Below are positions 47,360-58,557 of a stretch of DNA of 64,000 bases, piece after piece. The position numbers were made by a program, and so were the translations under genes. The DNA comes from Molossus alvarezi (Eukaryota > Chordata > Mammalia > Chiroptera > Molossidae). The notes beneath the pieces are model-generated. The model saw only the letters and a program-made list of their open reading frames with translations. It was not told the DNA's origin and did not search any database. The DNA lies in assembly GCA_037176705.1 (NCBI GenBank), contig CM073886.1, positions 13,228,501-13,292,500 of the forward strand, given 5' to 3'. Each line of letters starts with the position of its first letter. The first letter of the stretch is position 1.

Positions 47360-47580
47360 GTCTAAGGCCGTTCTAAGTGAAGAAAAATGACAGATTCAAA
47401 TTATGAGCATGAATCGTATCGCTCAGCTCTACCCTGTATGATGTCAGTTGTAAATGCAACTATAAAAGCCTTCCACTCCTCAGTAAAATCACCCTAACTG
47501 CGCAGTTTGTATTTCACGGGTGGTTGACATGCGTGTATGTCGTTACCGGATTACTGAAAACACGGCCCGGATCCAACGCA
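47360..47580 (+). promoter_or_regulatory. TATA-containing promoter or enhancer candidate
   Basis: A consensus TATAAAAG box at 47461-47468 has a CRE-like TGATGTCA at 47439-47446 just upstream, in a unique AT-rich segment ahead of CpG-containing sequence (ACCGGATTACTG, ACGGCCCGG). A start site would fall near 47490. No coding ORF follows, so any product would be non-coding. Inference. Confidence 0.3.
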
Positions 47581-47857
47581 GCGGTTCCGAGTTCACTCCC
47601 TCGTTCAACACCCTCCAGCTCCTGCCCCAGCGAGTGGGGAGGGCCAGGGCGGGGGGCACGGTGATGTGTCACCATTTCAGTGTAACTGGCTCCCTCAGGA
47701 AGTAACAGGAGGAAGGGAGAATCTGACGGGGTCCCTGGCCACGTGTGTTTCTTGAACACCACTGCCTCCCCTGCGTGTCTGGTTCTGACAGAGATGTGGC
47801 CCTGGCTGTCAGCTGCCCTCCTTCCCTCTATGCTCCGTTGTAGACACAACACCCTCA

Positions 47858-48258
47858 CCTGTGTACCGGGTTGAAAAGTGTCCCCCAGAATTCACGTCCA
47901 CCTGGAACCTCAGAATGTGACCTTGTTTGGGCCTTTGCTGATGTAATTAAGGATCTCAAGGGGAAACCATCCTGGGTCTTAGGGGGGCCCTACATCCAAT
48001 GACTGGTGTCCGTAGAAGAAGAGGAGAGGACACAGGGGACACGCAGACACAGGAGAGAGGACACAGCTGTGTGAAGAGGGAGGTGGAGGTCGGAATGATG
48101 TGGCCACAGCTAAGGGTCGCCCCAATCCCAGAAACTGGAAGAGGCAAGGAGCAGAGTTTCCCCAGGGAGCGAGGCCCTGCCGACACTTTGATTTCGGACT
48201 CCTGGCCTCCAGACCACATCTCCCCAGTCCGGTGCTGTGTCGCGGCAGCCTCGGCACA
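47858..48258 (+). mobile_element. MLT1-type MaLR LTR
   Basis: Carries the MLT1 landmarks in order: GTGTCCCCCAGAATTCACGT, CCTCAGAATGTGACCTTGTT, a GATGTAATTAAGGATC block, GACTGGTGTCC, GGACACAG, CCCTGCCGACACTTTGATTT, CCTCCAGA and a CGGCAGCC end. Old and diverged. Its 3' edge is the SPIN-like insertion site. Confidence 0.8.
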
Positions 48259-48466
48259 CCTTAGACCAGCAGTTCTCAACCTGTGGGTCACGACCCCTGT
48301 GGGGGTCAAATGACCCTTTCATAGAGGTCACCTAAGACATCACAGTAGCAAAATTACAGTTATGAAGTAGCAACAAAAATAATTTTATGGTTGGGGGTCA
48401 CTACAACATGAGGAACTGCATTAAAGGGTCGTGGCATCAGGGAGGTTGAGAACCACTGCCTTAGAC
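48259..48466 (+). mobile_element. Short non-autonomous hAT element, SPIN-like
   Basis: A 192-bp element (48267-48458) flanked by a perfect 8-bp duplication, CCTTAGAC at 48259-48266 and 48459-48466, the target size of hAT transposons. Terminal inverted repeats: left CAGCAGTTCTCAACCT, right end inverse CAGTGGTTCTCAACCT (14 of 16 match). The internal text (GACCCCTGTGGGGGTCAAA, GTAGCAAAATTACAGTTATG, GGTTGGGGGTCACTACAACA) matches what I remember of the SPIN_NA family. Compared with that recalled consensus it seems to lack about 35 bases after CCTAAGAC. No coding capacity. Inserted at the end of an MLT1 LTR. Confidence 0.85.
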
Positions 48467-48479
48467 TTTATTGATCTTT

Positions 48480-48706
48480 TTTTTTAAAAACAATTTTTTT
48501 TTCTTTATTGATTTTAGAGAGTGAGGAAGGGCGAGGGAGAGCGAGATAGAAAGGTCGATGAGAGAGAACATCGATAGGACGCCTCCTGCATGCCCCACAC
48601 TGGGGATTGGCCCACAACCTGGGCATGTGCCCTGGCTGGGAATCAAACCGGCAGCCTCTTGGTGCATGGGTTGATGCTCAACCACTGAGCCACACTGGCT
48701 GGACAG
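48480..48706 (-). mobile_element. tRNA-derived SINE, second bat subtype
   Basis: Reverse-oriented SINE with a CTTTATTGATTTTAGAGAG left end, no CCTCACCYGAGG tail, a body with CGCCTCCTGCATGCCCCACA, and the head ending GAGCCACACTGGCTGGACAG. It shares this body with the copy at 12405-12617, marking a lineage distinct from the common VES copies here. Confidence 0.8.
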
Positions 48707-48869
48707 ACACTGACCTTGTCGAACTCTGCCTGGTGGATCCATCAGAACCGCGTGCTCAGGGTATGCTCGCGGTCACTACACGCTCATGGGGTGCGGTGGA
48801 CACGCACATCCCACAGAGGTCTCCTGCTCCCACCCATTCGCCTGTGCCATCAGACATCACTTCCAAAAC

Positions 48870-49110
48870 ACTGCTATAACGGTCAATTTATTAGAAATAT
48901 TAAGATGGCCACAGCAGAGCGTTCAGCCACGCGAGGGGCCCAGGGTGACTACTCGCTTGCATGCTGTGGGGAAAACTCCATTTCTCTCCTACAACACTCC
49001 TCTCAGAACACCCTCCGCGCGCACGTCGGACACCTGATGCAGCTGCGCGGCCAGCGCGTCGCAGGCACCGGCGGGGAGTCCTCGGCTTCATGCTGACACC
49101 GTCTCTCTGG
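48870..49110 (-). other. CpG-rich segment with minus-strand AATAAA; possible terminal exon
   Basis: On the minus strand a CpG-dense stretch (about 49010-49080) leads through a stop near 48990 to AATAAA around 48888-48893, like a short 3' UTR. A TGTCAG acceptor-like site lies just upstream. There is no T-run on the + strand beyond the signal, so it is not a tailed retrocopy. No protein recognised. Confidence 0.25.
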
Positions 49111-50591
49111 AGGCAGCTTCGGCTCTGACAGGGCAAGGGCTCAGCCCCTGAAGACGGCTCATGCAGGGGGCACCTTCAGATGCCAACTGCTAGTCCAGGT
49201 GGTTCCCGGTGCTCTGACCAACCAGCTATAGACCCACTTGGGGACAGAAAGGGTGTCTATTCAGAGCTTGCTGCAGCCAGGGGTCAGCCACCGTTAACAC
49301 ACGTGATAGAGACTTGAGCTCGGGAAGGGCCAGTGGCAGCAGCAACCTCATGGAGCCGGGCCTGTGTGATGGGTTTGGTCCTGGGCTGGGAACGGGGACA
49401 ACGCAAGACAGCTGCTGTCACCGACCAAGTCCTAACTGTCCTGGGCAGAGGCTGTGATCTGGCTTCCTAGGCTGGTTGCTTCATGTTGTGGGTCAGAGTC
49501 CCCTTGTCATATGTGGCTGGCCACTGTCCGTTTGTATGTCCAGCCTCTTATCCTCAACGGACCACCCCCCGACCCCTGAAAGGAGGGCCTGAGACGAGCT
49601 TCTCCCTGTACCTGGAGCTCCCCTCCCAGCCAGGTCCTCTGAGCACTTTCTGTCCCTCCCACTGGGGCTCAGGGTGATGAAGGTGGACACCACTCAACCC
49701 CACCAACCCAGTTGGAGCTCACAGGACCCACGCTGACTCCTGCAGCCTGCCCTGGGTGGGGAGCACCTCCGGGCCTCTTCCCAGAGGGCGTGTCGTCCTC
49801 TCCACGTCATAACACTGCCTTTTCCTTGTCACATGGGCTCCATACCTTGGGGTGCCCTCTCCATCTCCCTCCATCCCTGGCAGGGTTGGACGATACCTCT
49901 GTCACCTGCTCCCAGTACCCTCAGGAAAAAGGACAGTCTCTCTGCTCCTTGTCTGGGTGCCCAGGAGGGCAGCACCCGCACGTGTGCCCCAAAGCCCCGC
50001 CCTCAGAACAGCGCGGGCTCAGGGATCCGTGATGCTGTCTGCAAACCCGACAGCGATGGCCTCGCTTCGCTGATTCTGGAGGCCTGCCGCCCTCCTCTCC
50101 CCTCTCACGTCCCATTTCCACACAAGATGCTGAGTCAGTGCCGATGGCTGTTCCTGATCCCAGATCTGACCCTGCCGGAGGGCCAGTGTCCCGCACCCTG
50201 TGGGGTGGCCCTCCCAGGATGGGCCTCGGCTGCTTCCCCCAACCTTTCCTGGGCTGAGCCTGAAGCCCCTGGAAGCAGCCCCCTGAGGGCACCCGCACAC
50301 CTGTGGGGAGGTAGGGAAGATCAGCCCCACCTTATAGGGGTGCTGCAGTCACCCTAGAGGGCTCTCCGGGGACAGTCCAGGCCCTGCCAGGGCAGAGCTA
50401 GGCCTGGCCGCCCAGGAACGCTCCATCCAGGATGCGGGAGTCCCAGTTGGGCTGCAGAGCCACACCCAGGACAGGACAGCCTGTGCCGGTCTATCCTCCC
50501 CCCTGCAATGCTCCTCCATTTGAGGGCGTCCTGAGCAGGTCCCAGGCTGGGTGTCCACAGACTCGGATTCAGCCCACGTCTGCTCTGTGCC
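49111..50591. other. Unique intergenic DNA
   Basis: No gene or repeat supported. Confidence 0.5.
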
Positions 50592-50655
50592 CAGCCCAGC
50601 TCCTGCCCTCTCTGAGCCTCAGGTTCCCCATCTTTAAATGAAAATCTAGGACTTG
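50592..50655 (-). mobile_element. MIR fragment, reverse
   Basis: CTCTGAGCCTCAGGTTCCCC followed by ATCTTTAAATGAAAA is a reversed MIR core. Confidence 0.6.
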
Positions 50656-53099
50656 CCTCTCCCACCTCCAGAATGCAGGGCAGTCGGGCCATGCCAGCTA
50701 CAGGTGCCCCCACCTGGCACCCCCGCCTCTCCCTCTTCCTTCACAAGCCCCTGACAAGGGCACATGCTTTCTTCCTGGGGGTTTGGCCCGAGCTCCTCCT
50801 CTTGATACTCTGGAGTGCCCAGGAGAGACTCACCACGGAGTGCACATCTGATAGGCCCTGACCTGACAGGCTCCACCTCCTTCCCTAGGCAAGGGGGAGG
50901 GGCCAAACTGGCTTAGGCTCAGCTCCCCAGTTGAGCCCTTCAGTGCCCCATACTAGTCAGAGCCTCAGGGCAGATCTGAGGCCTCACCTGGTGGTACAAC
51001 AAGAGCAAGGAAGGAGCTGTTTTGAAGGAGATGGGATCAGGTGGGGTCCCAGTGAAGGGGTGGCGGTGCTAGATGCCAAATCTCTGGTGGTACAGTCCGC
51101 CTCCTGCCCTCCCCCCTGAACCAGACTTTCAGCCCCTTTACCGGGCTGGGTGTCTGGTCCCCACTCCACCCTGTGCCTGGATGGAGTCTGGCCGTAAGCC
51201 CAGTGGGGTGAAGCCTCACAGCACCTCCCCTCCCACTCCGAAGGCTGGGTGGCCTGGGAAGCTGCATTTTAAGGTGCTTCCATTCCAAGGAGGTGCCCAC
51301 TGAAGCCTTAAGACCACGGGCAGGGAGGTCAGCCCAGCTCCCCCGGCCCCGCAGCTCGGGCACCGCAGAAAGCACCCCTCCCATGAGTTCACGGTGCTAT
51401 CCACAGGGTGGGGGCTGGCAGACGCTTGCTCACCAGCATTCACACCTTCTGCAACCAGGACAGACATCACCAAGGGGATGTGGTCTGGCGCAGCGGGTGG
51501 CCAAGGGACAAACAACCCACGTGGGGCAGCCAGGGAGCCTCCTGGAGAAAGGGGCATGCAAACTGACAGGTGAATGAAATGGGGATGGAGGGGGGGTTGC
51601 ACTGGGCAGAGGCACAGCCTGGGAAAAGCTCCGTTGGCAAGAGGCTGTGTGGCCCGTCTGTGGGTGGAGGGAGGGCCAGCTTGGCCCGAGGACAGAGAGT
51701 GCCTCACAGCCGACAGGGCCCGCTCCAGCTTGGGGACCTTCCTGGGAACACAGACAGGGGCCTCTGGGTGTTTCCAGGTAAACTGGAGTCAGCCTCCGTC
51801 GCTTTTGAATAATCCAGGCACCTCAGTAGCAGTGGCTGAGCCAGGCATGGGTGGGCCTGAGGGGCAGACTGTCCAGCAGCCACTGGCCTCAGCCTCTGAA
51901 GGGGGGGCCAAAGACCAAGGCAAAGCTCACCGCTAGGGGGGGTCCCCATGTAAGGGGCCCAGGGATCGTCCCTGGGAGTCCACCGGGCCACTGTCCTGTT
52001 GCCATGGCTCCTGGCTACCACTAATCCTCGCCCTCCTCACTGCCAGCACCTGTGCGACCTCTGCAGTGTCCCCAGGCTTCACCTCCTTTGATCCTCCTGG
52101 GGCTCAGACCTGGGGCTGAGAGGTGAGGGGGCTCTTGCCAGAAGCATGGAGCAACAGGGGAATTGGCTTCAGAGTGGATACGCTACCTCTCGGGGCCCCT
52201 TTCCATTGCCAAGGAGAGCCTGGGTGAGACCACCTAGGTGTTAGGGTTTGGGGGCACCCCAGCATGATTCTGGCTGTAACTGGACCAAGCACACACCCAC
52301 CCACAGGGCCGTGTCCCTGCTGTACCTGGGGCACTGACTCCCACATTGGACTCTGCACCCTGAGGACAATGGGATCCCAGAGGCTGCTCAGGGAGCCCGG
52401 AACTTGATGGGGGCCTCTGGATCCAATGGGTAGGAACTGGGCCAGCACAGCCCCTGGCTCAGGTGTGCACACCAGGCTGCCCTGCCCCACCACCTGCCTG
52501 GCTGAGGCAGCCCCGGAAAGCAGAGCCTGGATCTGGGGGTGCGATTTGGGAGGTGACTCCAGGAAGCAGGAGAGAGAAGTGGGGGTGTGAGACAGGACGG
52601 GTTGTGGAACTGTGTACAGATTAATCTACCAGGATATGTTGCCTCTCAGAATTAGCCCCCAGAGAAACAGGGCTGGGCATTTACACTGGCTCCTGGGCCC
52701 CACTGGGTGGGGGTACCCTGAGCAGTCAGCACCGTATACTTCCAGGCTAGGGAACTTCCCCGGGAGGGAGTCCCGATGAACACATGTAAAGAGCAGACCC
52801 GGTATAGAGCAAGATGTCATAAAGCCGAGGGTCCAGAGCTCACAGGACACCGCCCACCAGAGGACCAGCAGGCAGACGTGAGAGTTTCCACAGGCTCACC
52901 AACTCCACCCAGGAAACCCCTGAGCTCTGTGCATGTGGAGAACAGAGCTGACCACTCAGGCCAGATGGTCTTCTCAGGACATAAGTCCAGTGGTACCACT
53001 ATGCTCAGACCCCCAAGGCCCTCCCTCTGTTCACTCTCCAGGTCAGACCAACCCCCTTGTTCGGCCTGGCCCTACCATTTCTGTCTCTTTCCCACGGCC
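50656..53099. other. Unique GC-rich intergenic DNA
   Basis: No gene or repeat supported. Chance ORFs only. Confidence 0.5.
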
Positions 53100-53405
53100 T
53101 GCCCCATTGCCCACCTGTGCAGCCACATAAGCACACCAAGCTCACTCCTGCCACAGGGACTTTGCACCTGCTCTTACCTCTGCTGATTCTCCATTACTGG
53201 CCACCCTCCGTGGAGTCAGGCCTCTTCTTAAGGGGCTGTCCCTGGCCTTCCTTGTCCCCTTGGCTCGCTCTTTCTCATTATCCTTCTCTCCACACAGTAT
53301 TTATGACAAGCTAGAGGTACCTCTGTTAAAGATTCTTTTTGGTTTATCACCTTTGTCGGCCATTCCCGGAGCTCCTGGAATAGGGCTTGTCTAGTCCACA
53401 GCGGC
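53100..53405 (+). mobile_element. L2-type LINE 3' end
   Basis: CCTGCCACAGGGACTTTGCA, CTTAAGGGGCTGTCCCTGGC, ACACAGTATTTATGACAAGC and CTCCTGGAATAGGGCTTGTC follow the order of the L2 3' end. Diverged, as expected for an element predating placental mammals. Confidence 0.6.
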
Positions 53406-54987
53406 CTGCGGCACCTGGGAATGCCAGGAACTGTGTGTCTGTCTCCCACCTAAACACATCCAGAGGGTTTGTGTGAATCTGCTGGGTGTGTGACAGGCCA
53501 CACACACGTGCACACACAGACCACCTTCCCGGTTGACGAGCCTTGGAGGACATGCAGCCTGGCCCTGGCTTGCCACCTCATCCCACATGGCTACCCGCCA
53601 GGCCCAACAGGCCTCCTGCAGCAGCCCACAGACATCTGGACCTCAGCCTGGACTGTGCCTGCTCCAGCACCAGCACTGCACACATCCTGGGTGGCAGGAC
53701 AGCTTGGCTTACCGTGGCCAGTGTTTGCAGGACATCAGGAGAGGCATCAGCCTCCCCGTGGTGGCCAAGCGGGCAGCTTGCCTTCTGAAGGCCAGGATGG
53801 CTCCTTGCCTGCTGAGAGGCTGGCGGGGGACAGGAAAGGGCTGCAGCCCAAGGGGATGGTTTTCCACTCTCACTCTAGTTCCCTTTGGCTGGGCTCTGGC
53901 CCCATGTCCCAGGGGTAGGGTCTTGGCAGCCTCCTTGGAGAGCTGGGGACAGGAGATGGACTGGCTTGGGGTGGGGAGGCTTGGTGACCTCCTGAGCACA
54001 AGGTTCCGACTGTGGCTGGGAGGGCTTTGTGTGCTCCAGGGAGCAGCCTGGCCTCCCTAAGGAGCTGGCATGAAAAAGCCCTCATTTCCAGGCTGGCCTC
54101 CTTGATTCTCTATGAGCTGTTTCTCAGCTGTAGAAAATGCTCCTTGTAGAAATTATAACCTCAGCAGAGCATGAAGAAGAAAAGCAGGTTCAGGCAAATG
54201 GTATCTCTGAGGGCCCGGCCACTATTCCACAGTCACTGTGACTCCATCCACACCTGTCAGAACGCAGCAGGTGGCTGTTCCACCCACATCCCCGGTGCAG
54301 TCCCCGTGCTGTGGGGTCCTGGGAGTGCTCGTCCCAGTCAACCAGTGGATGCTCTGTGAGCTGGGGCTGCAGCAGCCAGGGGACGGTCCCGATGCCCACC
54401 CAGTCCTCTGCCCAGCAGTGCAAGCGCTCACCATGTGGATAAGATCCCTGCCCCCAGAGTGGGATCCCCTGGAACTTGTCAGATACTCAGATGCCCAGCC
54501 TGTGCCCTCCAGTGAGCAACCTTGGGTGACCTGGCATCTGTCCCTGACTCTCATGCCTGCTACAGGGAGACCCCACAGAGGGTCTGGGAGGCCCCAGACC
54601 TCCAGCCAGCTGGGCCACCTGCTGCCCCTCAGCTGTGGTCCTGACCCCCACCTCTGGAACAACCCCACCCCATCCATCAGAGTGCTTCCTCCTGAGGGAG
54701 GACCCCTCCTCAACCCTCCTCAGACTCTCAGATGGGTACTAGAAGGACCCCCTCCAGCCCGGTTCAGACAGGATCCCTGCCCATCCCCAGTTCTAGCCTG
54801 AGCCAAAGCCTACAGAAGAGAATGAGGTGGGGGCGACCTGCCATCCACTGCCCAAGGGACAAGGACTGTAGGGTAACATTTGAAGGCTGAGGAAGGAGCA
54901 CAGACAGATGGACCGGCAGAGACAGACGGATGTACTGGGTTTGGGGTTGCAGGGAGCTTAGTGCCCAGCCCCAGCCCCCCCCCCCAT
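53406..54987. other. Unique GC-rich DNA upstream of the candidate SSTR5 first exon
   Basis: ORFs of 175-187 codons have no domains. A run of C lies at about 54976-54986. If 55.0 kb is the SSTR5 promoter, this is its upstream region. Confidence 0.45.
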
Positions 54988-55125
54988 CCTGCACCTAACC
55001 CCACACCACCCCCCTCAACCACCCTGCTTGCTGGCCCCGCCCACCTTTCCTCCCTGCTGGCGCCCCAAGCCCTGCCCGCGCAGCAGCCAGCACTGGGTTC
55101 CCGCCGGCCAAAGGGCACCCCGCTG
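54988..55125 (+). other. Candidate non-coding first exon of SSTR5 ending at a GTGAGT donor
   Basis: A GC-rich stretch containing GGCCCCGCCC (GC-box-like) and CGCGCAG ends in CTG|GTGAGTG, with the intron GT at 55126. Joining it to the acceptor at 60857 gives an intron of about 5.7 kb, similar to the roughly 6 kb first intron I recall for human SSTR5. No TATA box is seen. Weaker alternative donors (GTGAGC) lie at 55615 and 55623 in a second CpG-rich patch. Exon start is arbitrary. Inference only. Confidence 0.3.
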
Positions 55126-55479
55126 GTGAGTGCCCACCCCTGCCCCCACTCCATTCTTCCGCCTCCCCACCGGCCCCCTGGTGGGGCGGGGTCCCCGCAC
55201 AGATCATTTATCTTCTCTGGGGGTCTCACCTCCCTGCTCCAGGGATCCAGCCCCCACCTGTGGCTCACCCTGTCTCTCAGGCGGCTCCTGTGCACCCGAG
55301 ATTCACTTACTGTTGCCCTGGGTCCCTCCTCTCCCTTCCCTCCCAGGCTCAGCCGCTCCATCCCCACCCACTGCCTCACTCTCCACCCCCTCGCCATCCG
55401 CTGGCTTTGCATCTGGTGTGCCAGGGGCAGGGCAGAGGCCCCAGGGAGACTGCCCCCGCAGCTCCCTGCCTGACCTCCC

Positions 55480-55625
55480 GTGGACGGCGCCGCAGTGGGC
55501 TCGCCCTGGGCTGGCGGAGGGTGGGCTGCGCGGCTGGGGGTGGTTCGCTCAGGCTGTGGCTGCAGAGTGGGTGCGGAGAGCAGAACACAGAGGGAGCAGG
55601 AGCCGAGCTAGCGAGTGAGCAAGTG
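55480..55625 (+). promoter_or_regulatory. CpG-rich patch upstream of SSTR5
   Basis: CpG-rich sequence (GGACGGCGCCGCAG, GGGCTGCGCGGC) with two GTGAGC donor-like sites at its end (55615, 55623). It is an alternative or additional promoter/first-exon candidate for SSTR5, or the bidirectional start of an antisense RNA. Confidence 0.25.
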
Positions 55626-56699
55626 AGCACGGGGTGGCCTTGGGGTCTGCCACTCCGCCAGGGGAGGCTGCCGTGAAGGGGACATTGCAGGTGGGGAGGA
55701 GAGGGGGTGCCGCCTCCTTCAGCACCCCCTTCTCCATGGGCTTGGCGCCTGTGCTCTGGAGCCCTCCAGCCCCTCCCCTGAAGGGAGCACATGCTCTGGA
55801 AGTCACCCGTGTGCTGTCTCCCCCGGCAGGGCCCAGGTGGACCCTCACCTGCCCACCTGGCTGGCCCACTGTCCCTGGCTCGCCCTCAGGCCCGGGGTCC
55901 TCAGCAGGGTGAGAGCAGGAACTTGTTCCTCCCAAAGCTGGAGGTAGTTCTTGCTGCCGCTCAGTCACTTCTGAAGAGAACAGTTTCCTGGGGACAGCTG
56001 GCCACGGGGGGGGGGGGGGGGGGGGGGACGGACTCCCGCAGAAGGTGGTAGATAGCACCAATGACAATGACCCACTATTGGTTCCTGGTAAAATAATGAC
56101 CTGGATTTCTGATAAGTGTGCTGGAGACAGAATGTAGTTCTGGAAACATCCTGCTGGGTGTGCACATCCTGTGGAGGGGCTCTGCCTGCCTGCGGGTCCC
56201 CTGTGGATGGATGCTCCCGGGACCCACCCGTACCCTCAGTGTGCCCCCTGAGGAAGGGATTGGGTCCTGACAGATGGAGCGTGTTGGGGGAGGGCAGGAG
56301 CGCGGTGGCCCCTGGCTGCCCTCCCAGCCAGAGGCACCTGCCATAGCCCGGCCCCCACACAAGATGAAGCAGAGGTGGGAGAGCTTGTCCTGGAGGAGGC
56401 TGGCCTGGGCTGGGGCCTGTCCTCTTAGCCAAGATGTCCCCTATGTCCCTGTCCTCCATAGGTGGGTGTGCTCCTGCCAGGTGAGGTGTTGCTGCAGCTG
56501 CCCTGGTGGAGGACACAGCTCTCCGCTGGCTGCCTAATGGGCGAGCCTGGGGGGGCGCGGGCTGGGCCTTGCTCAGCGTGGAGCACTTGAGCACTGAGGC
56601 CCATCTTTGTCCCCAGGCCCCTGGGGAGGGTCTGCTCACTTCTCCAAGGAGCCCTGGGCAGGTACCTGGGCAGGAGGAGATGCTGGGCCCCTTGGGACA
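55626..56699. other. Unique GC-rich DNA, presumed SSTR5 intron
   Basis: Apart from the poly-G run nothing is recognised. A 224-codon minus-strand ORF (55965-56639) is not protein-like. Confidence 0.45.
56006..56027 (+). repeat. Run of 22 G
   Basis: An uninterrupted poly-G run at 56006-56027, inside the presumed first intron of SSTR5. Length may be affected by sequencing error. Confidence 0.9.
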
Positions 56700-56885
56700 G
56701 GCGAATGGCAGCAGTTATGGAGAACCCACTGCGTGCCAGCCACTGCGGGCAGCCCACGGCACACACCGGCTTATTTAATCTGTCCAGCGAGACTGCATTT
56801 TATAGGAGTCGCCTATTACAGGAAGCCAGGGCTCAGAGAAGTGGCATGACTTACCCAAGATCACTTGGCCAATGTGTGTGGGCGT
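56700..56885 (+). mobile_element. MIR, nearly full length
   Basis: CAGCAGTTATGGAGAACCCA, GTGCCAGCCACTGCGG, CTTATTTAATCTGTCCAGCG, GCTCAGAGAAGTGGCATGAC and ACCCAAGATCACTTGGCCAA give MIR blocks in order. It lies within the presumed SSTR5 first intron. Confidence 0.8.
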
Positions 56886-57049
56886 CCTGGGCAGGGGGTG
56901 GGGGCTGGGATTTGTTCCCTGTGCCACGTCAGTGGGTAGGCAGTCCCTTCCCGAGCGACTCTGAGTTAGAAAGCCCCAGCATCGGCTCTTGGTCAGTTCC
57001 ACAGCTGCACCCCCCTTGCCCACTGAATCCAACATCCACGGGGAAGGGC

Positions 57050-57200
57050 CCCATAGACAATGTTCCCATGACTGTGTAATTTCTGTGCCTAAGATCATGA
57101 CATCTGAATAATGGCTCTTGCGGAATTATGTTCCAAGAGGCAGGCACAGTACTAGCGGTTTAATTTTGAACTAATTTTGAACTTCTGCATTGCTTTTAAG
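57050..57200. promoter_or_regulatory. AT-rich intronic island
   Basis: TGTGTAATTTCTGTGCCTAA, TCTGAATAATGGCTC and GCGGTTTAATTTTGAACTAA form a unique AT-rich block within the presumed SSTR5 first intron, next to a MIR. Enhancer candidate. Confidence 0.25.
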
Positions 57201-57489
57201 TCTAACTCAGGAGGTAGGGTGCTTGGGAGGGTGGTGGGGGTACTGGCAGTCTGCTCTGTCCACTTTGGGCTCTGGGAGACCTGGGCACCTGGCAGCGGCC
57301 TGAGCAGCTGAGAGTTTCATGAAGACAAGACATGTATCCGATTTAGAATCAAAGGCACATTCAGCGACAGCATAGAACCAGACCCTAGACACATCTGAGC
57401 CCCCCTCCGTGGGTGCACGGAGCACCTTTGGAGGGCTCCTTCTCCCCACTGCACCCTGTTTGGTCCCATGAGGAATGGGCCAAAGGCCC

Positions 57490-57582
57490 CTTGGGTATTT
57501 ATTTTATTTTATTTTTTTATCCTCATTTGAGGACATTCTTCCATTTTTTGTTCAGATAGAGTGGGAGGGAGAGAGAGGAAGA

Positions 57583-57614
<32 letters not shown>

Positions 57615-57796
57615 CAGAGAGACATCGACGTGAAAGGGACACACCCACTGCCGCGACCCACATGACCAACCAGGGCTAGGGACAAACTGCAACCAAGGTA
57701 TGTGCCCTTAGCAGGAACCAAACCCAGGCCTCTCTGGACCCCAGGTCGACGCTCTAACCACTGAGCAAACTGGCTGGGGCTTGGGTATTTATTTTA
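57490..57796 (-). mobile_element. VES SINE with 17-bp TSD
   Basis: Reverse-oriented VES between perfect direct repeats CTTGGGTATTTATTTTA at 57490-57506 and 57780-57796. It has a long GAGAGA run (57568-57620) and the CCCTTAGCAGGAACCAAACC head subtype. Confidence 0.92.
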
Positions 57797-58469
57797 AATG
57801 TGAGGAGGAGCCCCTTTACACCAGGCCGACTCCCCTCTTACAGGGGTGAGCCTGCAGCCAGCTTTCTCTGAGAGTCTGAGAGACCCTCCTCCAGATGGGC
57901 ACACCCCGGCGAAGTGTGGGCTCTCCTAACCTGACAACGCCCTTCTGACTGAGGGCTCAGAGCACTGCTCAAGGGACCCCTTTGTCTTGAAATACAATTG
58001 TCCCAAAAAATCATACTTTTGCCTTTTTTGAATAAATTTTTGTCACATGCTTCACATCAGGTCACAACACACAGCAAGGGGTGCTTAGCACCAGGAGCAG
58101 CAGATCCAGCAAAACACAGAAAATGTCGCTTTCCCTCCTGGTGAGGTATTCGGGTGACAGTTTTTCTCTCCCAACAACTCCTGTGGCTCCTATAGCTAAA
58201 GAGCCTGTCCTGGTCCTCACTCCTTGTGGGTTTGCTCCTGTCTCCCCACCAGCATTCTTTAGGGTTGTCTCCTGATCCTTGGTGCTGACACTATTTTATA
58301 CTTACTGTATTCTGTTTGGGACAAGTCTGTGCTTTTGAGAAGGACTTTTGTCTTTGGTCAAGGCCGCAGGGGCCCAGCCATCCTCTTTGAATAATGGGTC
58401 TGTGCTCTCCTCCCAGTGCTCGGCGCCCTTTGCAGTCCCTTCTCTCTGCACCATGTTCTGAAGAACTCC
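57797..58469. other. Intronic or intergenic DNA of uncertain origin
   Basis: AT-richer from about 57960. May be decayed LINE, but no landmark is clear. Confidence 0.4.
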
Positions 58470-58557
58470 CTCAGCTCCTCTTCCGATTCACCAATTCTCT
58501 CTCCAACTGTATCCAGACTGAATACAGTGGTTTTTTTTCCAAATGATTTTTCACACC
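58470..58557. mobile_element. Possible L1-like remnant
   Basis: TCTTCCGATTCACCAATTCT followed by CTCTCCAACTGTATCCAGAC resembles a piece of old L1 sequence. The family and limits are not clear. Confidence 0.3.

Noticed and set aside
48870..49110. Processed pseudogene on the minus strand
   Set aside because: No poly-T run on the + strand after the AATAAA and no TSD seen, so a tailed retrocopy is not supported; kept only as a possible exon.
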